A stretch of DNA of 30,299 nt, taken from a virus. Below the pieces are notes generated by a model. The model was not told the DNA's origin and did no database searches. It saw nothing but the letters and a program-made list of their open reading frames with translations. This document shows positions 16,165 through 23,900 of the stretch, piece by piece. The DNA is taken from positions 1 through 30,299 of the IMG/VR virus record IMGVR_UViG_3300018080_000448, one strand, 5' to 3'. A program made the translations under genes and the position numbers. The stretch's first letter is position 1. Every line of letters begins with the position of its first letter.

Positions 16165-16232
16165 GGTCTCAGACCTCCTGTCGATTGTTGTGGGAAATTA
16201 CTTACAACGTGAAGTGCAACGTGCCGGTTCCG

Positions 16233-17927
16233 TTAGCCGTTGAGCTTCTTCTCCACGCCGCTGACGATGCTGCTCGTCAGCTTCTTTCCGCGCTGTTCCT
16301 GCAACGTACCCTTATCCTTGGTACGCTCGGCCAGCTTGTGCGTCTTCTTCTCGGTCCGACGCAGACCGGGAAGGCCCGTGCTCAGCCGGGGAGTCGTGCC
16401 GCCACCTTTGGGGCCGCCAAACGCCTCGACCAGCTTGTCGATCTTCCCTTCGGCTTCCTCGGCGGTCCGGACGCGCCCCAACGCTTCCTTGATCGCCTCG
16501 CGCTTTTCGCCGTCGTAACCGTCGAGCTTGGACTCGATCACGGCATCCACTTCCGCGCTGCGCTTCTCGTCCAGCATCGCCGCAATCACCTTGCGGGACG
16601 CCTCGAACTTCTCCTTGTACTCGCTGTACTCGCCGGACTTGGCGACGAACGCGGTGATAAGCTTCTTGCTCGCACCGAGCTCTTCGTCCATCCGTTCGGC
16701 CACCCGCTTCAGGGCTTTGTGGCGGCGCAGCAACGACTCCTTGGGACGATCCTCGTCGTCCATCTCTTCGTCGTCGTCCGGCTCCTCCATGTCGTCCTGC
16801 TCGGACTTCTTGGTTTTGCGCTTCTCGGACTTGGAACCCTTCTTCTCGGGCATCTCTTCGTCGTCGTCCTCGCCGTCTTCGTCGTCGGCATCCGCATCGT
16901 CGGTTTCGGCCTTGCCCTTCGACTTCTCGGACTTGGAACCCTTCTTCTCGGGCATCTCTTCGTCGTCGTCCTCGCCGTCTTCCTGCTCACGCAGTTTCCG
17001 GAGCTCGACGCGCAACTCGGCGTTCTTCTCGCGGAGCGAGTCATTTTCCGTGCGGACCTGTTCGAGCTTGTCGGCGGCCTCGTTGACCTTGGCTTCCATC
17101 GCCTCGAACTTCTTGTTCTGCTCGGCCATGAGCTTTTCGACCTTGGCTCGCGCCAATTCCTCGATGGTCTCCGCAGCTTTCAGAGCATCCATTTCGCTCT
17201 CCTGCTTGGATTCACTGGATTCGGAAATCTCCAACCGCTCCAACAGCTTATCCTTCTCGGTCCTGTATAGAGTGGTTTCAAGGCTGCTCACGATCCCTTT
17301 TACCTCCTCCTGCGTCTGCGGGGAGGCGTCAGAATTTACGAGAGCGTCCATTGTTTCGAGGATAATCTTGGCGTTATCCTCGGTAGCGGATTCCAGCTTC
17401 GCGGGATACGCCCCTCGTGTGGACGGACCCGTCACGATGTCGAACGTATCGAGCTGGAAATCATCTTCGTCAACGTACTTGTTTCCGTTCCGTTCGACGA
17501 CGTTACCGGCCCCCCGACTGGAGACACCGATCTTGGCCTTGGCATCGACCAAAGCCTTCACGGCCTTTCCCATCGGCGTACCGACTACATCCATTTCGAC
17601 GTAGATTTCAGAACCGCGCCGCTCCATCTTCGTTACGATGTGCGAGACACGGGGAATCGAAGTCTTCCCGGTATCGGGATGATCGGCCTCACCGAGCATT
17701 TCCCGTTCGGCCACCCGGCGCAGCGTACCCTCGTCGTTGAAGATTTTCTCCCACAACCGCTTCGAGTAGATGCGCCCGTTCTTGTTCTTCTCGTCGATCC
17801 GCTGCCCGACACCGCCGAGGCGCAGGATTACCCCTTCCGGCAGCTCTTCCTTCTGTTCCAGCACCTCGTACTCGAACATAATCGGAGCGGTCAAAGGGGG
17901 TTCGGTGTTAATACGCTCAACCTGCAT
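16233..17927 (-). CDS. prohead protease (gp21-like) fused to scaffold-like domain
   Basis: Residues 1-180 of this 564-aa protein are a gp21-type serine protease of the herpesvirus-assemblin fold. GRIYSKRLWEKIF leads to GEADHPDT with the likely catalytic H83, and AKIGVSSRGAG holds the nucleophile S136 or S137, close to H85 and S140 of T4 gp21. Residues about 200-320 are long charged coiled coils (NKKFEAMEAKVNEAADKLEQ). An Asp/Glu/Lys-rich section includes a perfect 20-residue repeat, then further helices (KEKFEASRKVIAAM) and a basic end. T4 has separate protease (gp21, 212 aa) and scaffold (gp22) genes, so this fusion probably supplies both, with self-cleavage freeing the scaffold. The start follows an AGGAGG ribosome binding site. 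Confidence 0.85.
   Translation of the reverse strand: MQVERINTEPPLTAPIMFEYEVLEQKEELPEGVILRLGGVGQRIDEKNKNGRIYSKRLWEKIFNDEGTLRRVAEREMLGEADHPDTGKTSIPRVSHIVTKMERRGSEIYVEMDVVGTPMGKAVKALVDAKAKIGVSSRGAGNVVERNGNKYVDEDDFQLDTFDIVTGPSTRGAYPAKLESATEDNAKIILETMDALVNSDASPQTQEEVKGIVSSLETTLYRTEKDKLLERLEISESSESKQESEMDALKAAETIEELARAKVEKLMAEQNKKFEAMEAKVNEAADKLEQVRTENDSLREKNAELRVELRKLREQEDGEDDDEEMPEKKGSKSEKSKGKAETDDADADDEDGEDDDEEMPEKKGSKSEKRKTKKSEQDDMEEPDDDEEMDDEDRPKESLLRRHKALKRVAERMDEELGASKKLITAFVAKSGEYSEYKEKFEASRKVIAAMLDEKRSAEVDAVIESKLDGYDGEKREAIKEALGRVRTAEEAEGKIDKLVEAFGGPKGGGTTPRLSTGLPGLRRTEKKTHKLAERTKDKGTLQEQRGKKLTSSIVSGVEKKLNG
16821..16982 (-). repeat. in-frame 60-base direct repeat within the scaffold part
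   Basis: Two identical 60-base copies lie at 16821-16880 and 16923-16982, 102 bases (34 codons) apart. Each encodes the 20 residues EDGEDDDEEMPEKKGSKSEK in the protease-scaffold gene. Perfect identity at the DNA level implies a recent duplication or continued exchange; copy number may vary between relatives. Confidence 0.9.
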
Positions 17928-17928
17928 G

Positions 17929-18300
17929 TTACGCCTCCTGCGTGTAGATCGGCATGAAGGGGACGTTGATCGTCTCCACCGGATCGTGAACAGTATAAAT
18001 TTCGCCGGTATCGAGCCGGATAAAGATGCCCTTGTAGGACACGATCTTGTCGATCAGGAGCTCGACCCTGATCTTCAGGTGATCGGACCGGGGCGTCACG
18101 AATTGAGGTTTTGCCAGCACTTCCGAGAGCTGCACCTTGAGCAGCCGGAGATCGACGGTGTAATCGTCCTCCCCATTACGCCACCGAAACTCGCCATAGT
18201 GATAATGGCGCAGCTCCAAATCCGAGGGGTGATAGCCGGGCTTGCTCAGCATATCCACCCGGATCAGGTTCTCCTTACTGACCGGGATCACCTTCGCCAT
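17929..18300 (-). CDS. 123-aa protein of unknown function before the protease
   Basis: This 123-aa protein has an AGGAAG ribosome binding site, and its TAA ends one base before the protease ATG. It looks like a beta-rich domain: LIRVDMLSKPGYHPSDLELR, YHYGEFRWRNGEDDYTVDLR, then HLKIRVELLIDKIVSYKGIF and IRLDTGEIYTVHDPVE. No family is recognised. T4 has small head genes (67, 68) before gene 21, but those are helical, and I see no likeness beyond position. Confidence 0.65.
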   Translation of the reverse strand: MAKVIPVSKENLIRVDMLSKPGYHPSDLELRHYHYGEFRWRNGEDDYTVDLRLLKVQLSEVLAKPQFVTPRSDHLKIRVELLIDKIVSYKGIFIRLDTGEIYTVHDPVETINVPFMPIYTQEA

Positions 18301-18302
18301 CG

Positions 18303-18578
18303 TTACTTCCTGCGAAACGCCGACATGCGGCTGTTGAACCGGCCCAACGCCTTCGACAAACGACGGCCCTGAGCGGAACGCGCCCGCTTCTTCGCCGCTC
18401 GTTTGATCTTCGACTTCTTACCGCGCAGAGCTCGTTTGATCGCCATCGAACGCTTCCGGTCCTTCGGATGCTCCCGGCGACGCTTCTGCTCACGGCTCCG
18501 TCGTTTGATGACGATCTCGACAACTTCTTCGGGATCGGCACCCTCCACGACTTGCTGGATCAATTCATCGGTATTCAT
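18303..18578 (-). CDS. very basic tagged protein, internal-head-protein-like
   Basis: I chose the ATG at 18578, just after the upstream stop, because it starts exactly at the shared tag: residues 1-23 read MNTDELIQQVVEGADPEEVV. The frame is open further upstream, but that part lies inside the coding end of the 673-aa gene. The remaining residues 26-91 are almost a third Arg/Lys (KRALRGKKSKIKRAAKKRAR), as in DNA-binding or DNA-packed proteins. A small basic protein with an N-terminal peptide next to the protease gene has the general form of T4 internal proteins (IPI-III), which are targeted to the head by a peptide and then cleaved. Function by analogy only. Confidence 0.7.
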   Translation of the reverse strand: MNTDELIQQVVEGADPEEVVEIVIKRRSREQKRRREHPKDRKRSMAIKRALRGKKSKIKRAAKKRARSAQGRRLSKALGRFNSRMSAFRRK

Positions 18579-18582
18579 CGGG

Positions 18583-20604
18583 TTACAGGATTTCTTCCTC
18601 TTCGATGTCCTCCACCTCGTGAAGCATCTCGTAGACACGCTGCCACATGCCGCTGATCGGACCCTCGTAGCCCTCGAAGAACTGGTACAGGTCGGTCAGG
18701 CTCGCATCGGATTCGTCGAGCGATTCGGACATCTCGCGGTACACGTCTCGCAGATCGTCGATGGTTTCGACTTTACCCGGAAGGTAAAGAACCCCGTGGC
18801 GATCCTCGAAGATCAGGTCGTCGGCTTCGACGGTGATCTTCACCCACGGATCGTTGCGGATCGACTCGATCTTCGATTCTTCCATGCTCGCCAGCTCACG
18901 AGTAGCCATACCGACATCGCTGATCGAAATCTTCCCCGCGCCTGCGCCTTGGGCCATATCCTTAGCTTGGTCAGCGATCTTCTTGTACTCGGAGCTCTTC
19001 GCCCCCTTCTTCTTCAACGCCATGTAGCGGTTGTAGAGACCTTCATCGTTCATCACCCACCGAACGATCTCATCCGATCCCCACGTCTCGCTAACCGATT
19101 CCTCCATCGTCACGAGCTCTTCCGCCGCATCCTGCAAGTCGCCACGGTTGTACTTGAACGAGCTGTTCCAGCCCTTCGCAACCCGCGCCCCCATCTCGGC
19201 GACATCCATCATGTCCTTCCAGCTCGTCGCCCGACCGACGGCCCGCTGAAACGCACGGTACACCCCCTCGTCATTCATCACCGCATCGACGATATCGTCG
19301 GACGCATCGGATTCCTTCACGCACGAACCGTCCCGCTTGCGCTTCCGCATCGGGGGGTCTTCGTCGTCCTGCTCGGTGATCTGCGCTTCGATCAGGCGGT
19401 CGGCCTCGGTAAGCAGATCGCCGAAATACTCCTCTTCCACCTCGGAGACCCGGATGATCTTCACGAGGTTCTTCCCGTCGAGGATCGCCAAGTCTTCGGC
19501 CAGCTCTCCCTGCTGCTCGACCGCAAACATCTCGGCCTTGCGGAGATCGGTAAACGGCTCGTCGTTGAGCGGCTTCTGGTAGCCCTCGCCGTCGGCGTGA
19601 ACAAACACGTTCAACACCGCCGCGCTCTCGGCCCGGATATTCGGCGAGCCGCCCAGCGGGTAGGTCTGCATGTTCTTCCCGGCATCGGGGTCTTCCTGCC
19701 CAAGGAGATCGCTGAAGAGAGTCGATTCCTCATCGCCCAACGGAGACTCGTCGGCATTCCCTTCGAGATCAGACTGCTCGTGAAGGGCATACGCCTTTTC
19801 CGTAGACTCCTTCAGGAACTTCACGACGACCTTCTGCTGGTCGGAAGAGAGATCAGACCATTTGACTTTCCGCCCGAGGTGCGAACCGACCCTCCCGCTC
19901 TGCAAGCCATAAGAGATACGGGCACCGTACCGCTGGCTCCCGCCGATCCCGATCATCGGAGTGTCGTTGACGGCATCCTCCCAATCGCCCCCGAGGACAA
20001 CGGTATAGCGGTCGCCGGTCATATCCTCCTCGCCGGAATCGTAGACCGCAACCACGTCTTTCGGCTGCGCCACTTCGTTGATGTTCGGCACGTCGCTCGC
20101 GGCCAGAAGGTACTTGTACTGATACGGCCACAGGGCTTGAATTTCGGAACGCGCCGAATCCTGATTGGGATACCCCATCAACTGATCGGCTGCGATCTCC
20201 ATCTGCTCGACCCTGCCATCCACGAAATGCGCCACAATCGCCGTTCCGTTTGTGACCGAGATCACCTTGACCGGCATGTGGCCGCCCATCGGTCCGGGGC
20301 GAAGCGCAAACTGACCGGCCATGAGGGTCACCTCGCTACCGGCTTTCGTCTTGATCGTCGCTTCCTTCACTTCCATCGTTGTCTCCCGGTTTACTTCTAG
20401 CTTATGCCGCGCCTTGATCCGGCCATCGCGTAGTGCCATGAAACGATCCATCACGAATCCCCACGCATCGTTTTTCGTGAGGACCGGATTCGCTTCTTTC
20501 GGTTTTTTCCAATCGACATCCCGCCGACCCAGCATCGCGAGGGCGATCCGCTTGGCGTACCGCCACAACTTCTCCTCGCCTTTTTTGACTGCTGCCGGGG
20601 GCAT
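18583..20604 (-). CDS. 673-aa protein of unknown function with two NDEGxY modules
   Basis: The ATG at 20604 has a GAGG ribosome binding site; a longer open frame to 20745 would overlap the upstream gene and is not preferred. The N-terminal third is beta-rich (AGSEVTLMAGQFAL, MPVKVISVTNGTAIVAHFVD). A segment at about 215-270 (DRYTVVLGGDWEDAVNDTPM, YGARISYGLQSGRVG) looks like a defined domain I cannot name. Two repeats occur at about 436-450 (IVDAVMNDEGVYRAF) and 510-525 (EIVRWVMNDEGLYNRYMAL), each leading to a helical A-x-E-L stretch. A related module ends the 2H phosphoesterase protein upstream. The C terminus is acidic (VEDIEEEEIL). The protein lies between effector-like genes and head genes and could be virion-associated; no function is assigned. 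Confidence 0.75.
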   Translation of the reverse strand: MPPAAVKKGEEKLWRYAKRIALAMLGRRDVDWKKPKEANPVLTKNDAWGFVMDRFMALRDGRIKARHKLEVNRETTMEVKEATIKTKAGSEVTLMAGQFALRPGPMGGHMPVKVISVTNGTAIVAHFVDGRVEQMEIAADQLMGYPNQDSARSEIQALWPYQYKYLLAASDVPNINEVAQPKDVVAVYDSGEEDMTGDRYTVVLGGDWEDAVNDTPMIGIGGSQRYGARISYGLQSGRVGSHLGRKVKWSDLSSDQQKVVVKFLKESTEKAYALHEQSDLEGNADESPLGDEESTLFSDLLGQEDPDAGKNMQTYPLGGSPNIRAESAAVLNVFVHADGEGYQKPLNDEPFTDLRKAEMFAVEQQGELAEDLAILDGKNLVKIIRVSEVEEEYFGDLLTEADRLIEAQITEQDDEDPPMRKRKRDGSCVKESDASDDIVDAVMNDEGVYRAFQRAVGRATSWKDMMDVAEMGARVAKGWNSSFKYNRGDLQDAAEELVTMEESVSETWGSDEIVRWVMNDEGLYNRYMALKKKGAKSSEYKKIADQAKDMAQGAGAGKISISDVGMATRELASMEESKIESIRNDPWVKITVEADDLIFEDRHGVLYLPGKVETIDDLRDVYREMSESLDESDASLTDLYQFFEGYEGPISGMWQRVYEMLHEVEDIEEEEIL

Positions 20605-20611
20605 CGTTACC

Positions 20612-21343
20612 TCACCTAATCTGTTCTGCGATCTGGAAGAAGTTGCCCGCATCACGCGACAACTCCTGAGAACGCCGCTTGTCGAACCGCCACGCTTCGA
20701 GAGGTTTGATCGGCCCCTCGTTCGCCACGTTCGCGCCCTTGTCAATCAGAGCTAACTTCTGCTCGTCTGTCATTTTCCGCAGGAGCTGCTTCCCGACCGA
20801 AGCCCAATAGGCATATTCGCCACCGAGCAGCTTGTTCAACCGAGAAATGGCGACATTCCGTTTCGCCAGATCGGCAAGCCACCACAAAGACTTATCCTTG
20901 ATCGGCTTCGAGTAATCCAACCCCCACCGCTGCTGAACCATGAAGGTTCCGAGACCAAACGCATCGGAGAGCAAACGACCCACATCATCCTCGTCCGGCT
21001 GGATGTCCGCAAGTTGCGTACCCTCGATCACGAACAGGTAGCCAAACACATCCGTCTTCCCTCGAAACGACATCATCCCCGACATATCCTGTCCGATCAT
21101 GTTCGCGCCGAGGGTGTAGATCACAGCTTCCTTCAACTTCGGGGTGATATAGACCCGCCCCTCAACCGGCTTCAAGAAACCCTTCCGGTCCGTCAGGTCC
21201 GGCGGCTGGATACCATACTTGATGATCTCCTTCCCCGCCTTCCGGGTAGACGTGCCGTGGTAGTATCGTTTTCGTCTGTCGATCCCACGGGGTGCGGCGA
21301 ACTCGCGCAACTCCTGCTCGATCAACCTATCGACGCGACTCAT
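20612..21343 (-). CDS. ADP-ribosyltransferase-like protein (H-Y type), untagged
   Basis: The ATG at 21343 overlaps the 2H gene stop (ATGA), giving 243 aa. The start of an ART fold is seen: RYYHGTSTRKAGKEIIKYGI with H29 in an HGTS motif, EGRVYITPKLKEAVIYTLGA with Y65 on the second strand, then FGYLFVIEGTQLADIQPDED with acidic residues at 117-120. The order H, Y, acidic follows PARP-, Tpt1- and DarT-like enzymes, which use NAD to modify protein or nucleic acid. A helical second half (about 125-243) is unassigned. Unlike the cluster at 25236-29594 it has no N-terminal tag, though DRLIEQELREFA at the start is faintly similar. Target unknown. Confidence 0.6.
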   Translation of the reverse strand: MSRVDRLIEQELREFAAPRGIDRRKRYYHGTSTRKAGKEIIKYGIQPPDLTDRKGFLKPVEGRVYITPKLKEAVIYTLGANMIGQDMSGMMSFRGKTDVFGYLFVIEGTQLADIQPDEDDVGRLLSDAFGLGTFMVQQRWGLDYSKPIKDKSLWWLADLAKRNVAISRLNKLLGGEYAYWASVGKQLLRKMTDEQKLALIDKGANVANEGPIKPLEAWRFDKRRSQELSRDAGNFFQIAEQIR

Positions 21344-22314
21344 TTCTTCTGGTACTTCTTCGGCAGGAGGTGGTCGTAATTTCCCAAATCCATATCGTCG
21401 CCGTAGTATTCCCACAGCGACTTGGCGACGAGCTCGCGGGTCTTCTTGTTAAACCCGCCCATGTTCGGCCCCACTTCGGGGCGCGAAGACCCCGGCTCGT
21501 AACCGAACTCCTTGGCGTACTTCTTCGCTCCGGCATCGGCCAGATTGAGCCACGCCTTCAGAGCCTTCGCTTCGTCGAAGGTGCCACGCGCCCGCTTCGT
21601 CAACAGGTTCTTGATGATCGGGATCGTCATCTGACGGTAGAGGTCGCCATCGTTGATGATGAACTGGTACAGGTCCATCCCGAGCACCTTGTCCGCCGGT
21701 CCACTCCTCGCCCATGCGAACTCCACGACGGCTTCCGGGGTTTCCCCCCGCACCACGCGCTCGATCAATTCGTTGGCAATCGTCATTCGTTCGCTCCTTC
21801 GGCCATTGGTCGGGATCATCACCTTCGAGCTGTCCTTGCCCGAGAAGGTTATTTCGTCCACCTCGATCTCCAGCCCCGCGAGGGACTTGTCGCCTTTGTA
21901 CTTCGCCCCTTCGCCGGGGAGCACGTAGGCCACCGTCGCGTGCGGCTTGTAGACAGGGTGGGTATCGGTAACTTCGGTGCCTGCGGCGATCATCTTGTTC
22001 AACTTCTGAAGATCGTCGCTCTCAACGCTCACGAACACCACGTCGTAGTCGTCGGACTTGAATAGCTGAACCGGACCGAATTTCACCCGGATCGGTCCGA
22101 AACCGGAAACGATTCTCTCCACCTCCCGATAGTCGTCGGTGTGCAAACCGAACTTCACCGTGACATGGGCATCCGCTTCACGCCCAAAGCCCCCCTCTTC
22201 CGTGTCGTACAGCTCGCTATCGGGTATTTCTCGCGATAATTGTTTGAGCCGCGAAGCCACTTGAAGAGGGAGGTCTATTTGGGTAGAAGAAAACTCTCGA
22301 ACCTTGTCACTCAT
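21340..22314 (-). CDS. 2H phosphoesterase fused to tag and NDxxLY module
   Basis: Residues 1-170 of this 324-aa protein form a 2H phosphoesterase: H50-V-T52 in ADAHVTVKFGL and H125-A-T127 in YKPHATVAYV are the two catalytic HxT motifs. Known members hydrolyse cyclic or 2'-5' phosphodiester bonds in RNA or signal nucleotides; phage anti-CBASS protein Acb1 is one. Residues 177-200 contain the shared tag (ANELIERVVRGETPEAVVEF). The rest is helical: GMDLYQFIINDGDLYRQM, then PIIKNLLTKRARGTFDEAKA and a LLPKKYQKK end. A strong ribosome binding site precedes M177, so a 148-aa C-terminal product may also be made. The stop overlaps the next gene, an ART-like protein. Substrate unknown. Confidence 0.75.
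   Translation of the reverse strand: MSDKVREFSSTQIDLPLQVASRLKQLSREIPDSELYDTEEGGFGREADAHVTVKFGLHTDDYREVERIVSGFGPIRVKFGPVQLFKSDDYDVVFVSVESDDLQKLNKMIAAGTEVTDTHPVYKPHATVAYVLPGEGAKYKGDKSLAGLEIEVDEITFSGKDSSKVMIPTNGRRSERMTIANELIERVVRGETPEAVVEFAWARSGPADKVLGMDLYQFIINDGDLYRQMTIPIIKNLLTKRARGTFDEAKALKAWLNLADAGAKKYAKEFGYEPGSSRPEVGPNMGGFNKKTRELVAKSLWEYYGDDMDLGNYDHLLPKKYQKK
21784..21799 (-). promoter_or_regulatory. internal ribosome binding site and in-frame start in the 2H gene
   Basis: Coding-strand AAGGAG (21799-21794) lies seven bases before an in-frame ATG (21786-21784), codon 177 of the 2H protein. This ATG begins MTIANELIERVVRG, so the internal product would start with the shared tag like the other tagged proteins. 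The spacing and sequence are as good as those of the sheath and tube genes. Confidence 0.5.
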
Positions 22315-22861
22315 CGCTCTCTCCGGCGATCTTACCGAGAAGGATTCCGATGTTCTCGAAGGTCGTGGAGTACATCAGCACGACCAGATAGGACTCCTGC
22401 CGCTGGAAGCTCTTCGCGGTCTCCCACGCGCCGCCGAGGCTGAGCTGCCCCTTCGACTCGTAATCGACGCCGACGGCCAACCCCGCCACCTGTGGAGAGT
22501 CCGTCTTCACCGAGTCGGGTTGCTCGTACTCGTCCCGCATGACCGTTGTGGTGTCCACAACCGTTCCGGCGAACCCGGAACCGATCAGCGAGAAATGCTT
22601 CCACGCATACAGCGGACAGGTCAGACCGAAGCTGAGATGGACCTTCCCTTCGAGGTTGAGACCCTTCGTCTTCCCTTCTTCGGGACGTGCATCCATGTAC
22701 CACCGCCCCGCAAGCAGCGTCCCCACAACCGGGGAGCACCTGTCGAGGGAGAGGCCGTCCGTCTCCCCGGCAGCCGCCGGGCTGGGAGCGAATAGGGGGA
22801 AGACCCCCAGCCCGGCGGCGACTACCAAGGAGCTCAAAAATGTTTGCAGACGCCGGTTCAT
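22307..22861 (-). CDS. secreted protein of unknown function (Sec signal peptide)
   Basis: The start at 22861 follows a GAGG ribosome binding site and yields a 184-aa protein that begins with a classic signal peptide: MNRR, a hydrophobic core (FLSSLVVAAGLGVFPLF), then a Pro/Ala region with a likely signal peptidase I site near residues 30-32. The mature part is beta-rich (VGTLLAGRWYMDARPEEGKT, KVHLSFGLTCPLYAWKHFSL, VAGLAVGVDYESKGQLSLGG, SYLVVLMYSTTF) and could be a small beta-barrel or periplasmic beta protein. It lies after the lipoprotein gene and overlaps the 2H gene start by eight bases, so it belongs to the phage operon. Role unknown. Confidence 0.65.
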   Translation of the reverse strand: MNRRLQTFLSSLVVAAGLGVFPLFAPSPAAAGETDGLSLDRCSPVVGTLLAGRWYMDARPEEGKTKGLNLEGKVHLSFGLTCPLYAWKHFSLIGSGFAGTVVDTTTVMRDEYEQPDSVKTDSPQVAGLAVGVDYESKGQLSLGGAWETAKSFQRQESYLVVLMYSTTFENIGILLGKIAGESDE

Positions 22862-22868
22862 GGGAACC

Positions 22869-23900
22869 TCACTGTCCCGGATCGCACGCGCAATGATCGT
22901 TGCACGCCGATCCGCAGCCGTCCCCATACCCCCACGTATTCGGGGGATCGTAGGGCGTCGGGTCCAGATCGTACTCGCAGAGAAGCAGGTACGTGTTGTT
23001 GCAGACGCAGTAGTCGTTGAACAACCCATCGTTGTTCGTATCGACATTGCATCGGGTGTAACCCTCGATAATTGGCGGTTCGACCACCTCGGACACGTCG
23101 TAATTGCGCGGCTCCATGTCGAGTCCGACGCACAGGCACTCCCCATCGACCAGACCCACATACTCGTTCGTCATGCAGTTATTCGCATCGAAGTCCGGGC
23201 AGGCCAGACATACCGCCTGCGTCGTATTCGGATACTTCTCGCAGCAACTATCCACGTTCGGGGTCTTGGACAGATAGTGGCTCGCCGCCTCGTACAGAAA
23301 CTCGTCCGTAATGTAGGCGCAGTCCATCTCGTACTTGTCGGTGCATTGGATGTCGTTTCGCGCCACGGTCCACTGGAGCGTCTTCGTCTTCTCCAGCGTC
23401 ACCGTGATCTGGAGCTCGTCGAAGCAGGGATGCACCCCATGCAGCACCAGCCGCTCGGAGCTGGCCGACAGGTCCGGACCGGTGAAGTAGTACAGCCCAT
23501 CCCGGTTCGCCGCTTCCTGAACGCTCACCTCCTCGATGCAATTCGGGCAGAAGGCGTCGATCTCCCAGCCCCCGACGTGGAAGGACTCACCGCCACGGGG
23601 ACGCGGGTTATTGAAGCTGATCGAGTATTCGTACAAGGACTGTACGATCTCCACGCACTCGCCCGCCTCGTTATCGAACACCTCGCCGTCCGGGCAGTCC
23701 GAAACGCAGGCATCCTCGCCCACATCCCACTTCAGCCCGTCCCCGCACGCGGGAACGCAATCGTCGCCGACGAGCTCCATTCCCGCTCCGCAGAGAGGAA
23801 TGTCGTCGTCGTTCGCGGCGGTATCGTCGTCGTTACCCGATACACACCCGACCAGTGCGAACGCGAGGATCGCTACCAGCCATAGCCATTTCGTTTTCAT
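22869..23900 (-). CDS. Cys-rich lipoprotein
   Basis: The N terminus of this 343-aa protein (KTKWLWLVAILAFALVGC) is a type II signal peptide with a FALVGC-type lipobox and lipidation at C19. A short Asp/Asn linker follows (SGNDDDTAANDDD), then EGF/TIL-like Cys-rich sequence (CGAGMELVGDDCVPACGDG, CPDGEVFDNEAGECVE), a beta-rich middle (SISFNNPRPRGGESFHVGGW) and a second Cys-rich part (CCEKYPNTTQAVCLACPDFD, CNDHCACDPGQ). The many Cys residues imply disulfides and an outer-surface or periplasmic location. The ATG overlaps the stop of the 70-aa gene (ATGA), so it is not a stray host fragment. Phage lipoproteins often block superinfection, but no such family is recognised here. Confidence 0.75.
   Translation of the reverse strand: MKTKWLWLVAILAFALVGCVSGNDDDTAANDDDIPLCGAGMELVGDDCVPACGDGLKWDVGEDACVSDCPDGEVFDNEAGECVEIVQSLYEYSISFNNPRPRGGESFHVGGWEIDAFCPNCIEEVSVQEAANRDGLYYFTGPDLSASSERLVLHGVHPCFDELQITVTLEKTKTLQWTVARNDIQCTDKYEMDCAYITDEFLYEAASHYLSKTPNVDSCCEKYPNTTQAVCLACPDFDANNCMTNEYVGLVDGECLCVGLDMEPRNYDVSEVVEPPIIEGYTRCNVDTNNDGLFNDYCVCNNTYLLLCEYDLDPTPYDPPNTWGYGDGCGSACNDHCACDPGQ

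Noticed and set aside
16165-16232. Gap before the capsid gene with two CAACGTG copies 12 bases apart (16205, 16217), considered as an operator or promoter.
   Set aside because: No convincing promoter elements; two 7-base copies are too little to claim a site.
18403-20400. A 665-codon open frame on the plus strand opposite the 673-aa gene, with similar plus-strand frames at 65-1219, 1360-2640, 16185-17270, 16528-17604 and 22539-23885.
   Set aside because: They are antisense shadows of real genes with G/C-rich third positions. Their products are low-complexity (His/Arg/Leu- or Ser-rich), lack good ribosome binding sites and match no family.
22307-23900. Lipoprotein and secreted genes as host sequence or assembly chimera.
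   Set aside because: Both are joined to phage genes by four- and eight-base overlaps in the same strand and operon.
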